A DNA stretch of 64,000 bases from Chelativorans sp. J32. GTDB taxonomy: Bacteria; Pseudomonadota; Alphaproteobacteria; Rhizobiales; Rhizobiaceae. Numbering within the stretch: position 1 is the first letter of the stretch; the number at the start of each line of letters is the position of its first letter. The notes below the pieces were generated by a model. It was not told the origin of the DNA, made no database searches, and saw only the letters and a list, made by a program, of their open reading frames with translations. Made by a program: the position numbers and the translations under genes. Location: NCBI RefSeq assembly GCF_000518985.1, contig NZ_JAEQ01000004.1:1-64000 (forward strand). Reading direction: 5' to 3'. Of the stretch, positions 27,708-36,635 are shown in pieces.

Positions 27708-29198
27708 ATGTCCGCCGAAAGTCTACCGAAACTGTCCATGTATATTGACGGCCAGTGGGTTCCGCCCGCTTCTGGTGAATATATCGAGACGGTCGATCCC
27801 TTCACGGGCGCGCCTTGGGCGTTGATCCCGCGCGGCAATGCCGAGGATGCTGATCGAGCGATCCAAGCCGCTCACCGGGCCTTCACCCAGGGCCCGTGGG
27901 GGAAGATGCATCCCACCGATCGCGCCCGCATTATCCAGCGCTTCGCCTCGCTGATCGAGGAGCATGCGGATTCTCTCGCTGAGATCGAAGTGCGGGACAA
28001 TGGCCGCCTTCTCGAGGAGATGAGGCATCAGATCCGGTACATCCCCCGCTGGTATCACTACTACGCCGGCTATGCCGATAAGATCGAAGGGACCGTTCAT
28101 CCCTGCGACAAACCGGCATTGAGCTTCTCGCGCCATGAGCCGTTGGGTGTCTGCGTCGGAATCGTTCCCTGGAACGCGCCGCTCCTGTTGTTCTCCCTCA
28201 AGGCGGCCCCGGCGCTGGCCGCGGGGAACACATTGGTTATGAAGCCTGCAGAATTCACTTCGGCCACCGCGCTCAAGCTGATGGAGTTGGTGGAGAAGGC
28301 GGGCTTCCCCGCCGGCGTCATCAACGTGGTTACAGGCTATGGCCCGGAGGTCGGGGAGCCGCTGGTCATCCATCCTTTGACGCGGCATCTCGGCTTCACC
28401 GGTTCAACCAAGACCGGCTCCTATCTCTATTCGCTCGCGGCGAAGGATGTGAAGCGGGTGAGTCTGGAGCTGGGCGGCAAATCCCCGAACATCGTCTTCG
28501 GCGATGCAAATCTCGACAATGCGGTGCGCGGCGTGGTCGGAGGTATTTTCGGTGCCGTGGGTCAGACCTGCATCGCAGGCTCCAGGCTCCTCGTGCATCG
28601 CTCGATTCACGACGAGTTCCTGGAGAAGCTCGCGGCTTTCACGAAGACTGCCCGCGTGGGCGACCCGCGGAAGGTCGAAACACAGATCGGCCCTATTGCC
28701 AACAAAATGCAATATGACCGTGTGCTCGGCTATATCGACATCGCGCGTCAGGAGGGGGCCGAACTTATCCTTGGTGGCAAGCGCCCTGATCTGGAGGAGT
28801 GCCGAACCGGCCTTTTCATTGAACCCACGATCTTCGCGGGTGTGAACAACGATATGCGTATTGCGCGTGAAGAGGTCTTTGGGCCTGTCCTGGCCGCAAT
28901 ACCTTTCGATGAACCGGAAGAGGCCCTGGCCATCGCCAATGATAGCGAATTCGGGCTCGCGGCCGGAATCTGGACGGCCGACATGCGGCTCGCGTTGAAA
29001 ATGTCGGAGCGCCTGGAGGCCGGCAGCGTCTGGGTCAACACCTACCGGGATATTTCCTACACGACCCCCTTTGGCGGCTACAAGAAGAGCGGCATCGGCC
29101 GTGAGAATGGCGTGGCGGGCATTTATGAGTATCTGCAGACCAAGGCCGTTTGGCTCTCGACGGCGGAAGAGATCGCCAATCCCTTTGTCATTGGATGA
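27708..29198 (+). CDS. Aldehyde dehydrogenase of the catabolic island
   Basis: An ALDH-superfamily enzyme of 496 residues. FTGSTKTGSYL binds NAD, LELGGKSPNIVF carries the Glu base, the catalytic Cys is in GQTCIAGSRLLVH, and PFGGYKKSGIGRENG is the C-terminal signature. The ATG at 27708 has a strong GAGAGGGGAGAGG ribosome site; an in-frame ATG at 27672 lies upstream of it. It is the first gene of the rightward operon and sits 12 bp before the ThDP enzyme gene, which fits oxidation of the aldehyde that enzyme would release. Confidence 0.9.
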   Translation: MSAESLPKLSMYIDGQWVPPASGEYIETVDPFTGAPWALIPRGNAEDADRAIQAAHRAFTQGPWGKMHPTDRARIIQRFASLIEEHADSLAEIEVRDNGRLLEEMRHQIRYIPRWYHYYAGYADKIEGTVHPCDKPALSFSRHEPLGVCVGIVPWNAPLLLFSLKAAPALAAGNTLVMKPAEFTSATALKLMELVEKAGFPAGVINVVTGYGPEVGEPLVIHPLTRHLGFTGSTKTGSYLYSLAAKDVKRVSLELGGKSPNIVFGDANLDNAVRGVVGGIFGAVGQTCIAGSRLLVHRSIHDEFLEKLAAFTKTARVGDPRKVETQIGPIANKMQYDRVLGYIDIARQEGAELILGGKRPDLEECRTGLFIEPTIFAGVNNDMRIAREEVFGPVLAAIPFDEPEEALAIANDSEFGLAAGIWTADMRLALKMSERLEAGSVWVNTYRDISYTTPFGGYKKSGIGRENGVAGIYEYLQTKAVWLSTAEEIANPFVIG

Positions 29199-29210
29199 CG
29201 CGCGGGTGAA

Positions 29211-30917
29211 ATGATGAGAAAAGGCGCCGAGATCCTCGCCGACGAACTTGCCCTGAATGGGGTCGATATCGTCTATCACGTCCCGGGCGAGAGCTTTCTC
29301 GTCGCGCTCGATGCGCTGGCCACTCGCCACCCGGGAATTCGCTCCATCAGCTGCCGCCACGAGAATGGAGCGGCACAGATGGCCGAGGCCCATGGCAAAC
29401 TCACCGGCAGGCCGGGGGTGGCCTTTGTAACCCGCAGCCCCGGGGCGACCAATGCCGTGAACGGGGTGCATACGGCGTTTCAGGATTCCTCACCGATGAT
29501 CCTGATCGTAGGGCAGGTCAAGCGCTCGATATTAGAGCGCGAAGCGTTCATGTCCTACGACTTTCGCACCATGTTCGCCCCCATGACGAAATGGGTGGGG
29601 CAGATCGACGATCCGGCGCGCATTCCGGAATTCGTCCAGCGCGCATGGACCACCGCACTTTCAGGACGCAAGGGACCCGTGGTCCTGGTTGTTCCGGAGG
29701 ATGTGCTTGAGGAAATGAGTGATGTCGCGCCCTCGGTTCGTCCCGCCGCGCCTTCCCATGCCGGCACGCCGCGGGAGGAGGATCTGCAGCAGATCTTCGC
29801 GATGCTGGCCGATGCGAAGAAGCCGCTCGTGGTCGTCGGTGGTTCGGATTGGAGCGAGGCCGCCCGCGAGGATATCCAGCGCTTTGCGACCGTTCATGGC
29901 CTGCCAGTCGTGACTACCTTCCGGCGACGCGACATCATCGACCACCGGCTGGATTGCTATGTGGGCGAGATCGGCATTGGCTCGAATCCGGCGCTTCTGG
30001 CTCACATCCGCGAGACCGATTTCATCCTGATGCTAAACGACGCGCTAAGCGATGTGAACACGATCGGCGCGGGCTACATGGAGGGTTTCACCCTCTTCTC
30101 GATCCCGCATCCGAAGCAGAAGGTCGTTCATGTCATGGCCGATCACGGTGACCTGAACCGGGTCTTCCAGGTCGATCTGGCGCTGGTGGCGGACAACGAT
30201 GCCTGTGCCCGGGCGTTGGCGGCATATCCGGCTTCTCCGCGCCCTGAACATCGGGAATGGTGCGGGAAATTGCGAGCGACATTGATGGAGGAGCGCGTAC
30301 CTCAGCCGTGCCCCGGCGATATAGACCTGCCGGGCGTGATGGGCTGGCTGCGTAAGCGCTTACCCGAGGATGCCATCGTCACCAACGGCGTAGGCGCCTA
30401 CGCTACCTGGAGCCAGCGTTATTTCCCGCATTATCGCTTGCACACCCAACTCGGCCCGATCAGCGGCTCGATGGGATATTCGCTGCCTGCAGCGATCTCG
30501 GCCAAGATCGCATATCCCGAGCGGGTGGTGGTGGATTTTGTCGGCGACGGTTGCTTCCAGATGAGCAGCGAAGAACTGGCGACCGCGGTCCAATATGGCG
30601 CAAACATCATCATCGTCCTCTACAACAACGGGCTCTACGGCACGATCCGCATCCATGAGGAGAACCGGCTGGAGGGACGTGCCAACGGCACCGATCTCGT
30701 CAACCCGGATTTCCTGATGCTCGCCAAGGCCTATGGCGCGCATGGCGAGCGCGTTACCAAAACCGAGGAATTCGCACCTGCCTTCGAGCGCTGTCTTGCA
30801 GCTGGAAAGCCCGCTCTCATCGAAATGGTGATCGACCCTGAAGCGATCCACTGCCGCTATTCCCTTAGCGATCTGCGCGCACGACGTGAGGCCAGAGCGC
30901 GAGAGAGAGGAGCTTGA
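29211..30917 (+). CDS. Thiamine-diphosphate-dependent enzyme of the catabolic island
   Basis: A 568-residue ThDP enzyme of the acetolactate synthase/2-oxoacid decarboxylase superfamily. The activating Glu is in RHENGAAQMAEAHGKL (about residue 50). The ThDP/Mg motif starts GDGCFQMSSEE and ends IVLYNNGLYG. The 'RSPGATN' loop resembles acetolactate-synthase-like proteins, but no regulatory subunit is adjacent. With an aldehyde dehydrogenase upstream, decarboxylation or C-C cleavage of a 2-oxo acid is the likely role. Tandem ATGs at 29211 and 29214 are both possible starts. Confidence 0.83.
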   Translation: MMRKGAEILADELALNGVDIVYHVPGESFLVALDALATRHPGIRSISCRHENGAAQMAEAHGKLTGRPGVAFVTRSPGATNAVNGVHTAFQDSSPMILIVGQVKRSILEREAFMSYDFRTMFAPMTKWVGQIDDPARIPEFVQRAWTTALSGRKGPVVLVVPEDVLEEMSDVAPSVRPAAPSHAGTPREEDLQQIFAMLADAKKPLVVVGGSDWSEAAREDIQRFATVHGLPVVTTFRRRDIIDHRLDCYVGEIGIGSNPALLAHIRETDFILMLNDALSDVNTIGAGYMEGFTLFSIPHPKQKVVHVMADHGDLNRVFQVDLALVADNDACARALAAYPASPRPEHREWCGKLRATLMEERVPQPCPGDIDLPGVMGWLRKRLPEDAIVTNGVGAYATWSQRYFPHYRLHTQLGPISGSMGYSLPAAISAKIAYPERVVVDFVGDGCFQMSSEELATAVQYGANIIIVLYNNGLYGTIRIHEENRLEGRANGTDLVNPDFLMLAKAYGAHGERVTKTEEFAPAFERCLAAGKPALIEMVIDPEAIHCRYSLSDLRARREARARERGA

Positions 30918-31020
30918 ACGCGGCAGGACATTGGAATTTGCCGAGCCCGACGCAGAAGCGGGCCGGTGCAAGATCGACGGAAGAGATCCGCTCGATCAAC
31001 CACCCCCCAGAGGAGTTAAG

Positions 31021-32043
31021 ATGAAAACCAGACATATCCTTACAGGCCTCGCTCTTTCGGTCGCCTGGGTCGGAACCGCGGCTGCCGATGATTGCATGCT
31101 CCGCGTCACCACCTGGGGCGGCAGCTACCAGGCGACGTATGAGTCGGTCGCGGCTGCATTCGAGGAAAAATACGACTGCAAGATCGAATGGGTTGTGGGC
31201 GCAAGCCCGGATCACCTGATCAAAGCTCGCCTCGGCCAGGTTGATGTGGTGACGAACACGCTGCTGAATTCGATCGCGGGCGAGAAGGAAGGCCTCTGGC
31301 TGCCTCTCGATCCAGCCAAGATTCCCAACATGGCCAATCTTTACGAGAACGCCGTGTATTCCGAACATACGGTCTTTGCGAATGTCGGTGACTATGTTCT
31401 CGCCTACAACACGGACAAGATCTCCGAACCGCCGGCCAGCTGGGACGATCTTTGGAAACCCGACTATAAAAACAGCGTCGTGATTTATGGCGTCGATCAC
31501 ATCCCGACGCTGAGCCTATTGGTGATGAAGGCCGAGCAGAACGGCGGTAGCATCGACAACATCGATCCGGGCATTGACCGGATGGCCGAACTGATCAAGA
31601 GCGGCAATCTGATCGGCATGCTCGATGTGGAAAGCCAGATGGTCTCGCTCTTCGAGACAGGCGATGCTTCGATCGGCATGCTGGCCACCGGCCGAATGAA
31701 GGATCTGCTCTCGAAGGGCGCGAAGAACGTCAAGTTCGTGCGGCCTGAGGAAGGCACTTTCCCGCTTATCACGAGCGTGAATATCCATAAGGATACTCCC
31801 AATCCCGACATGGCGGCGAATTTCGTGAACTATATCCTCAGCCCCGAGGTACAGGTTGCCTTCGCCACCCGCAATTTATATGCACCGACGGTGAAGAATG
31901 CCGAAGTGCCGGAGGATTTCGAGTTCCGCGAGCTTCTCGTGCTAAATGAAGCCTTCGGCCGTCTCTACTTGCCCGATCAGGAAAAGATCACCGCCAACAA
32001 GGCCGACTGGCAGCAACGGCTGAACCAGAAGGCCAGGCGCTAA
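31021..32043 (+). CDS. Periplasmic solute-binding protein, polyamine/opine-type ABC importer
   Basis: A 340-residue extracellular solute-binding protein of the PotD/spermidine-putrescine-type family. A Sec signal peptide (MKTRHILTGLALSVAWVGTAAA) is followed by LRVTTWGGSYQ, the usual first strand. The start at 31021 follows AGAGGAG. It is the ligand receptor for the ATPase and permeases downstream. This family binds polyamines, opines and other cationic or amino-acid-like compounds, which fits the oxidase genes on the other side of the island; the actual ligand is unknown. Confidence 0.88.
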   Translation: MKTRHILTGLALSVAWVGTAAADDCMLRVTTWGGSYQATYESVAAAFEEKYDCKIEWVVGASPDHLIKARLGQVDVVTNTLLNSIAGEKEGLWLPLDPAKIPNMANLYENAVYSEHTVFANVGDYVLAYNTDKISEPPASWDDLWKPDYKNSVVIYGVDHIPTLSLLVMKAEQNGGSIDNIDPGIDRMAELIKSGNLIGMLDVESQMVSLFETGDASIGMLATGRMKDLLSKGAKNVKFVRPEEGTFPLITSVNIHKDTPNPDMAANFVNYILSPEVQVAFATRNLYAPTVKNAEVPEDFEFRELLVLNEAFGRLYLPDQEKITANKADWQQRLNQKARR

Positions 32044-32055
32044 CAGAAAAATGCC

Positions 32056-32082
32056 GGGGCGGCCCCGATGTCGGGCCGCCCC
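32056..32082 (+). other. Intercistronic GC-rich stem-loop after the binding-protein gene
   Basis: GGGGCGGCCC-N7-GGGCCGCCCC forms a perfect 10-bp stem without a T-run, 12 bp after the binding-protein stop codon. Hairpins in this place in binding-protein operons commonly stabilise the upstream message or thin out transcription, so the receptor is made in excess over the membrane parts. That role is inferred here. Confidence 0.65.
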
Positions 32083-32133
32083 GCCTCGCAATATCCTAAG
32101 AGAACTTATGCCAATGGCCCGCGTAGCGCTGAG

Positions 32134-33237
32134 ATGAAGCACAGCATGTCTAATGATGCCATTCAAGTCCTGGGAGTCATCAAGCGCTACGGCGCGACGA
32201 CGGCCGTCGACAATGTCTCCTTCAATGTCGCCCAAGGCGAATTCGTCTCGCTCCTCGGACCCAGTGGCTGCGGCAAAACCACGACGCTCAGGATGATCGC
32301 GGGATTCATCGAGCCTTCTGGCGGGGTACTCCGCGTCCATGATCGCGATGTCACTCACCTGCCGCCCAACAAGCGCGACCTGGGCTTCGTCTTCCAGAAT
32401 TATGCGCTCTGGCCGCATATGACAGTGGCCGAGAATGTGGGATTCGGTCTGAAGCTGCGGAAGAAGAGCCGCGCCTTCATTCGCGACAAGATCGCGGAAT
32501 CTCTCTCCGTGACGGGCCTGTCGGGCTATGAGGACCGGTTGCCCCGCCAGCTGTCGGGCGGCCAGCAGCAGCGGGTGGCTCTGGCGCGCGCGCTTGCGCT
32601 CGAGCCGCAGGTCCTGCTGATGGACGAGCCGCTCTCCAATCTCGATCGCGCACTACGCGTTACCATGCGGCGTGAGCTCAAGGAGCTGCAGGCGCGGATG
32701 AAGATGACCACGCTGTACGTGACGCATGATCAAGAAGAAGCGCTGTCGCTGTCGAACCGCGTCGTGATCATGAACAGGGGAAAGGTCGAACAGGTCGCCG
32801 CGCCGTACGAGCTCTATGAAAATCCCGCAACGAGCTTCGTCGCCGATTTCGTCGGCGTAACGAATTTCCTCGAGGGTACGGCGCTCGGCATGGATGGAAA
32901 ATCGGTGGGCGTGAAACTGGCCTCGGGGCAGGTTCTCCGCGCGATCGCAAAGGAGGCAGTCACCTCGGGTACCCAGGTGCGCGCGCTGATCCGGCCGGAG
33001 CGGGTGACGCTTATGACCGCGTCTATCGAAGGCGAGAACGTGCTGACTGGCCGCGTCATCCTCTCCGAATATTTCGGGGCTGTGCTCCGCTATTCGGTGC
33101 AGCTCGACAGCGGCGAGGTTCTGCGCTCGGAGGTCCACAATTTCGACGGCTTCATCGAGGATGGCGCCAGGGTGTGGATTTGCGTCCTGCCGGAGCATTT
33201 GCGCGTGATTCCCCAAGAAACGGCAGCGCTGACATGA
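32134..33237 (+). CDS. ABC importer ATPase (PotA-like)
   Basis: A 367-residue ATPase of the spermidine/putrescine type. It has Walker A GPSGCGKTT, signature LSGGQQQRVALARAL, Walker B VLLMDEPLSNLDRAL, the H-loop in YVTHDQEEAL and a C-terminal TOBE-like domain (residues ~280-360). The start is unsure: ATG at 32134 is given, ATG at 32146 (MSNDAIQ) is equally possible; neither has a strong ribosome site. The stop overlaps the next gene (ATGA), so it is coupled to the permeases. Confidence 0.92.
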   Translation: MKHSMSNDAIQVLGVIKRYGATTAVDNVSFNVAQGEFVSLLGPSGCGKTTTLRMIAGFIEPSGGVLRVHDRDVTHLPPNKRDLGFVFQNYALWPHMTVAENVGFGLKLRKKSRAFIRDKIAESLSVTGLSGYEDRLPRQLSGGQQQRVALARALALEPQVLLMDEPLSNLDRALRVTMRRELKELQARMKMTTLYVTHDQEEALSLSNRVVIMNRGKVEQVAAPYELYENPATSFVADFVGVTNFLEGTALGMDGKSVGVKLASGQVLRAIAKEAVTSGTQVRALIRPERVTLMTASIEGENVLTGRVILSEYFGAVLRYSVQLDSGEVLRSEVHNFDGFIEDGARVWICVLPEHLRVIPQETAALT

Positions 33238-34094
33238 TCCGGCGCATTCTTCCCCCTCTGGCGCCGGCTTTGATCGCGCTGCTGATCTTCGTCGCCTTCC
33301 CGATGCTTTGGGTTCTGCGCACCAGTTTCAACGAATTGGCCGGCGGAGCCTATGTCGTCGATGCGCTGACGCTCGATAACTACACCCGGTTTCTTGGCGA
33401 CCCCTGGTATCTCGTCAATACGCTGTGGTTCTCGATCCGAATTGCCATTGTCACCACGGTTATTTCGGTGGTCTGCGCCTATCCGGTCGCGCTCTATATC
33501 GCAAAGACCACGGGCTTTCAGCGCAACATCCTGATAGCGCTGATCATGGCACCGCTCCTGATCGGCCTCGTGACACTGGTCTATGGCTGGATCGTGATTT
33601 TCAGGGGAGGCGGGCTGCTAAACTCGCTGATGATCGCACTCAGGATCTATGACGACCCGGTCCGCTATATGTGGGACATCAAGGGCGTGGTGATCCTGCT
33701 CGTTTATATCGGCACGCCATATGTGGTGCTTTCTCTCCTCGATTCGATCGAGCGGATCAGCCCCTTCCTCGTCGAGGCGGCGCGCAATGTTGGTGCCAGT
33801 CGTTGGACCGCCTTCTGGAAGATCGTGTTCCCGATGACCATGCCCGGGCTTTATGCAGGGCTTGTCATCGTCTTCTCGCTGAATTTCTCGGCATTTGCGG
33901 TGCCGCTGATGGTCGGCGACAGCAATACGCAGATGATCGGGCTGATCGTCTATCGAGAGGCGTTGCTGAACAACGATTTGCCCTTCGCGTCTGCGTTGTC
34001 GGTAATCATGGTGGCGGTAAATGCGCTGATACTTGCCGGGATGGCCGCGCTGTTCGGGCGCCTGATACTCAATCGACTGGAGGCAAAGCGGTGA
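33234..34094 (+). CDS. ABC importer permease 1 (PotB-like)
   Basis: A 286-residue inner-membrane permease with about six hydrophobic helices. The cytoplasmic EAA loop reads VEAARNVGASRWTAFWKIVFPMTMPGL, which contacts the ATPase. The ATG at 33234 overlaps the ATPase stop by 4 bp. It pairs with the next permease. Confidence 0.92.
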   Translation: MIRRILPPLAPALIALLIFVAFPMLWVLRTSFNELAGGAYVVDALTLDNYTRFLGDPWYLVNTLWFSIRIAIVTTVISVVCAYPVALYIAKTTGFQRNILIALIMAPLLIGLVTLVYGWIVIFRGGGLLNSLMIALRIYDDPVRYMWDIKGVVILLVYIGTPYVVLSLLDSIERISPFLVEAARNVGASRWTAFWKIVFPMTMPGLYAGLVIVFSLNFSAFAVPLMVGDSNTQMIGLIVYREALLNNDLPFASALSVIMVAVNALILAGMAALFGRLILNRLEAKR

Positions 34095-34885
34095 TCCGGC
34101 TGGACCTTGGCACAGCCGCGCTACGGCTCATTACGCTGCTCATGATGGCTTTTCTGGTTTTCCCGATCGCGGTGACGCTGGTCGTGGCGGTCAATCCACG
34201 TGAGTTCATCCTGCCGCCGAACGGTTTCACGCTCGACTGGTTCAAAGCGGCCTGGAGTTCGCAAACCTTCCTGCGCGGCATGGGGGTAAGCCTCGTGCTC
34301 GGGATCTCGGCAGCCTTCCTCGCCAATGCGCTTGCGCTGCCGGCCGCCATGGCGCTGGTGCGCAACAATTTCGCGGGCAAGGCGGCGATCAACATCGTCC
34401 TCATGTCGCCATTGCTGATCCCGACGACGATTTTCAGTCTTGCGCTCTACATCTATTTCGTGCGAATCGGCTATGGGTCAGGCCTTGTGCCGCTGCTGGT
34501 GGGCCATACCATTCACATCATGCCCTATGCGCTGCGGATCCTGACGGCGAGCTTGCATAATCTCGATCCGTCCTATGAAGAGGCGGCCGCTATTGTTGGG
34601 GCAGGGCGCATCCGGACGTTGTTCTCGGTGACGCTGCCGGTCATCCGCACAGGACTGGTGTCGAGTTTCGCGCTTTGCTTCATCCTGTCCTGGAATGACT
34701 TCCCGATTTCGGTATTCCTGGCCCCGCCGGGCTGGACACCGCTGCCGGTTGAGCTCTTCTCTTATATCAAGTTCCAATATGATGCCGTCGCAGCGGCGCT
34801 GGCGAGCTCACTGATCCTGCTATCGGCGCTAGCCATTGTAATCATCGATCGATTGGCGGGATTGCGTCGCGTCGTGCGATCCTAA
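34091..34885 (+). CDS. ABC importer permease 2 (PotC-like)
   Basis: The second permease, 264 residues, again with six helices and an EAA loop (EEAAAIVGAGRIRTLFSVTLPVIRTGL). The start is a GTG at 34091-34093 overlapping the previous stop as GTGA. It closes the four-component importer; RidA follows 92 bp downstream. Confidence 0.9.
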   Translation: MIRLDLGTAALRLITLLMMAFLVFPIAVTLVVAVNPREFILPPNGFTLDWFKAAWSSQTFLRGMGVSLVLGISAAFLANALALPAAMALVRNNFAGKAAINIVLMSPLLIPTTIFSLALYIYFVRIGYGSGLVPLLVGHTIHIMPYALRILTASLHNLDPSYEEAAAIVGAGRIRTLFSVTLPVIRTGLVSSFALCFILSWNDFPISVFLAPPGWTPLPVELFSYIKFQYDAVAAALASSLILLSALAIVIIDRLAGLRRVVRS

Positions 34886-34977
34886 GCGACCATAGCCGGG
34901 CATCTAGAGAATGTCCGGCACTATCCCCGACCTTGTAGCCGCGGGCGCTCGCCATGGGTGCAGCAAAGGAGACATTC

Positions 34978-35358
34978 GTGAAAAACCGTATATTCGCCGG
35001 CGTTCCTTCCGAGGAGGCCGCAGGTTATGCGAAGGCTGTTATCGATGGCACAACCATCCATGTTTCGGGCACGACCGGACGCGATCCTGCTTCCGGAGCT
35101 TTCCCCGAGGACGCGGGCCAGCAAGCGAGGAATTGCCTTGCCTCGATCGATGCGGCTTTGCGACAGGCCGGAGCGAGCCTCTCGAACGCGGTCGTCTGCA
35201 GGGTCTATGTTGTCGACCAGGCCACTGCGGCCGAGGTGACGCCCGTGCTGGGCGAGGTCTTCCGCGATATTCGGCCGACGAACACCCTGTTGATTTGCCA
35301 AATCCCCGCTCCAGGCGCGAAGGTGGAAATCGAGATTACAGCCTCGATTGCTGCGTAA
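34978..35358 (+). CDS. RidA/YjgF family enamine/imine deaminase
   Basis: A 126-residue RidA-family protein, which hydrolyses reactive enamine/imine intermediates to ketones and ammonia. GTTGRDPASGAFPEDAGQQARNCLASID and the closing NTLLICQIPAPGAKVEIEITA match the family, although the usual catalytic Arg region reads RPTNTLL, where RPAR-x-T is common. GTG at 34978 is preferred because AAGGAG lies 6 bp upstream; an ATG at 34954 is in frame. In this island it suits clean-up of the imine made by the DAO-type oxidase. Confidence 0.88.
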   Translation: MKNRIFAGVPSEEAAGYAKAVIDGTTIHVSGTTGRDPASGAFPEDAGQQARNCLASIDAALRQAGASLSNAVVCRVYVVDQATAAEVTPVLGEVFRDIRPTNTLLICQIPAPGAKVEIEITASIAA

Positions 35359-35376
35359 TTTGATTGAACCTATAGC

Positions 35377-35408
35377 GCGGCAGCCGGGGGCTGGGGGCTG
35401 GCTGCCGC
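35377..35408. terminator. Stem-loop between convergent ridA and regulator 2
   Basis: GCGGCAGCC at 35377-35385 pairs with GGCTGCCGC at 35400-35408, a perfect 9-bp stem with a 14-nt loop, between two convergent genes. There is no clear U-tract, so termination is plausible but not certain. Confidence 0.45.
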
Positions 35409-35452
35409 CTTTCGAAGACGATCGTCCGGCGGTTTACACAAGCTGACCGTCT

Positions 35453-36226
35453 CTATCGAATTCTCCTCGAGGACCCGGACGGTGTAAGTGCGGCTCTGTG
35501 CGCGCCCGGTGCTGCGGTTGCCTCATGGGCGCTGCGCAGCCGATAACGGTCACCTGGATAAAGAAAGCGGCTGCGCGTGACCGGAACGTCGCCGCACCAC
35601 GTGCGCCGGTCGACCAGAAGGCAGGGTTGATTGGCATCGATCTGAAGGAGCGCGCATGCTTCCTCGTCCGGCCGGATAGCGCGGATCGTATTGTCTATGA
35701 AGGTGACTTCGGTTGTGCCCAGCAGGTAGGCATGCGGGGTTATGCGCGTGAAATCCTGCTTCAGGTAGTCTGGTGCCATGGCTGCGTTGACGAAGCGGTC
35801 TTCAAGCTGAATGGGGGTACCGTCCTCGGTGTGAAGCAGGCGTGAATGATAGACCGTCGCTCCTGGCCCGACCGGCAGCAGATTGGCCAAGGGACTGTCC
35901 GACGGGAGCGCGCCAAGCGACACGACGCGGCTCAGGTGAACCCCGCCGCTTTCTTCGATTTCCTCGGACACGTCCTGGAGGTTGAAGATTGCGCATTGCA
36001 TGCGCGGTCCGATGACAAAAGTGCCGCGGCCTTGGATGCGGACCAGCATTCCCTCGGTCTGCAGTTCGCGCAGCGCGCGGCGGACCGTTAGACGTGAAGC
36101 GCCGAACTCGGCCGCCAAAATTTCCTCTCCCGGAACCTGAAAGTCGGCAGGCCATTCCTGCTGTTGGATGCGCTTCTCAATCGCCATCTTGATCTGCTCA
36201 TAGAGCGGCTGACCGGATTGGCTCAC
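35453..36226 (-). CDS. GntR-family (HutC/UTRA) regulator 2 of the catabolic island
   Basis: A 257-residue GntR/UTRA regulator, closely similar to the protein at 26588-27358 along its whole length: identical LTVRRALRELQ recognition helix, then GRGTFVIGPR and DGTPIQLEDR. The start is the GTG at 36224-36226 with GAAGGAG 5 bp upstream; an ATG at 36253 is in frame but behind the ribosome site. It converges on the importer operon. The shared recognition helix and shared palindrome core suggest that both regulators bind the same sites. Confidence 0.88.
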   Translation of the reverse strand: MSQSGQPLYEQIKMAIEKRIQQQEWPADFQVPGEEILAAEFGASRLTVRRALRELQTEGMLVRIQGRGTFVIGPRMQCAIFNLQDVSEEIEESGGVHLSRVVSLGALPSDSPLANLLPVGPGATVYHSRLLHTEDGTPIQLEDRFVNAAMAPDYLKQDFTRITPHAYLLGTTEVTFIDNTIRAIRPDEEACALLQIDANQPCLLVDRRTWCGDVPVTRSRFLYPGDRYRLRSAHEATAAPGAHRAALTPSGSSRRIR

Positions 36227-36330
36227 ATTCTCTCCTTCGGGATTCACACCCATGGGCCGGACTTCCGGCACCCTAGCTTTATTTAGACCAGCTTGTTGCA
36301 TAGTCCCTAGCGCAATAACACACTTCTTAA

Positions 36331-36353
36331 GACTAATAGTGATATCATTAGTC
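36331..36353. promoter_or_regulatory. Palindromic candidate operator for the GntR/UTRA pair (site 2)
   Basis: GACTAAT-N9-ATTAGTC is a perfect 7-bp inverted repeat whose centre contains GATATC. The stretch ATAGTGATATCATT is identical to the complement of the core at 27367-27391. It lies 105 bp upstream of the regulator 2 start codon, in an otherwise quiet AT-rich patch. Confidence 0.65.
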
Positions 36354-36635
36354 GCAGAAAAGAGGCTTCGTCTGTGGGGCGATTGAGGAACGCGGCCCGG
36401 CGATCCTCTGGGGGGAGCGAACCGTTCCAGCGTGCGTATTGAGGAGCACGGCTGCGGGCGGCCACTTTAACGATCTGAAGCGAGTGAACGCGCATCTTAT
36501 ATCCGTCGCCTATCCCATACTCGACGGCATCGGCGCCTGAGTGACACCCGCCTCCGCCCGGCATCGGACCTGTAGGCGAGCTGAGCGCAGCCGATCCCCG
36601 CTTCCGCCGCGACGAAGGCTTGGTGCAATCGTTCC

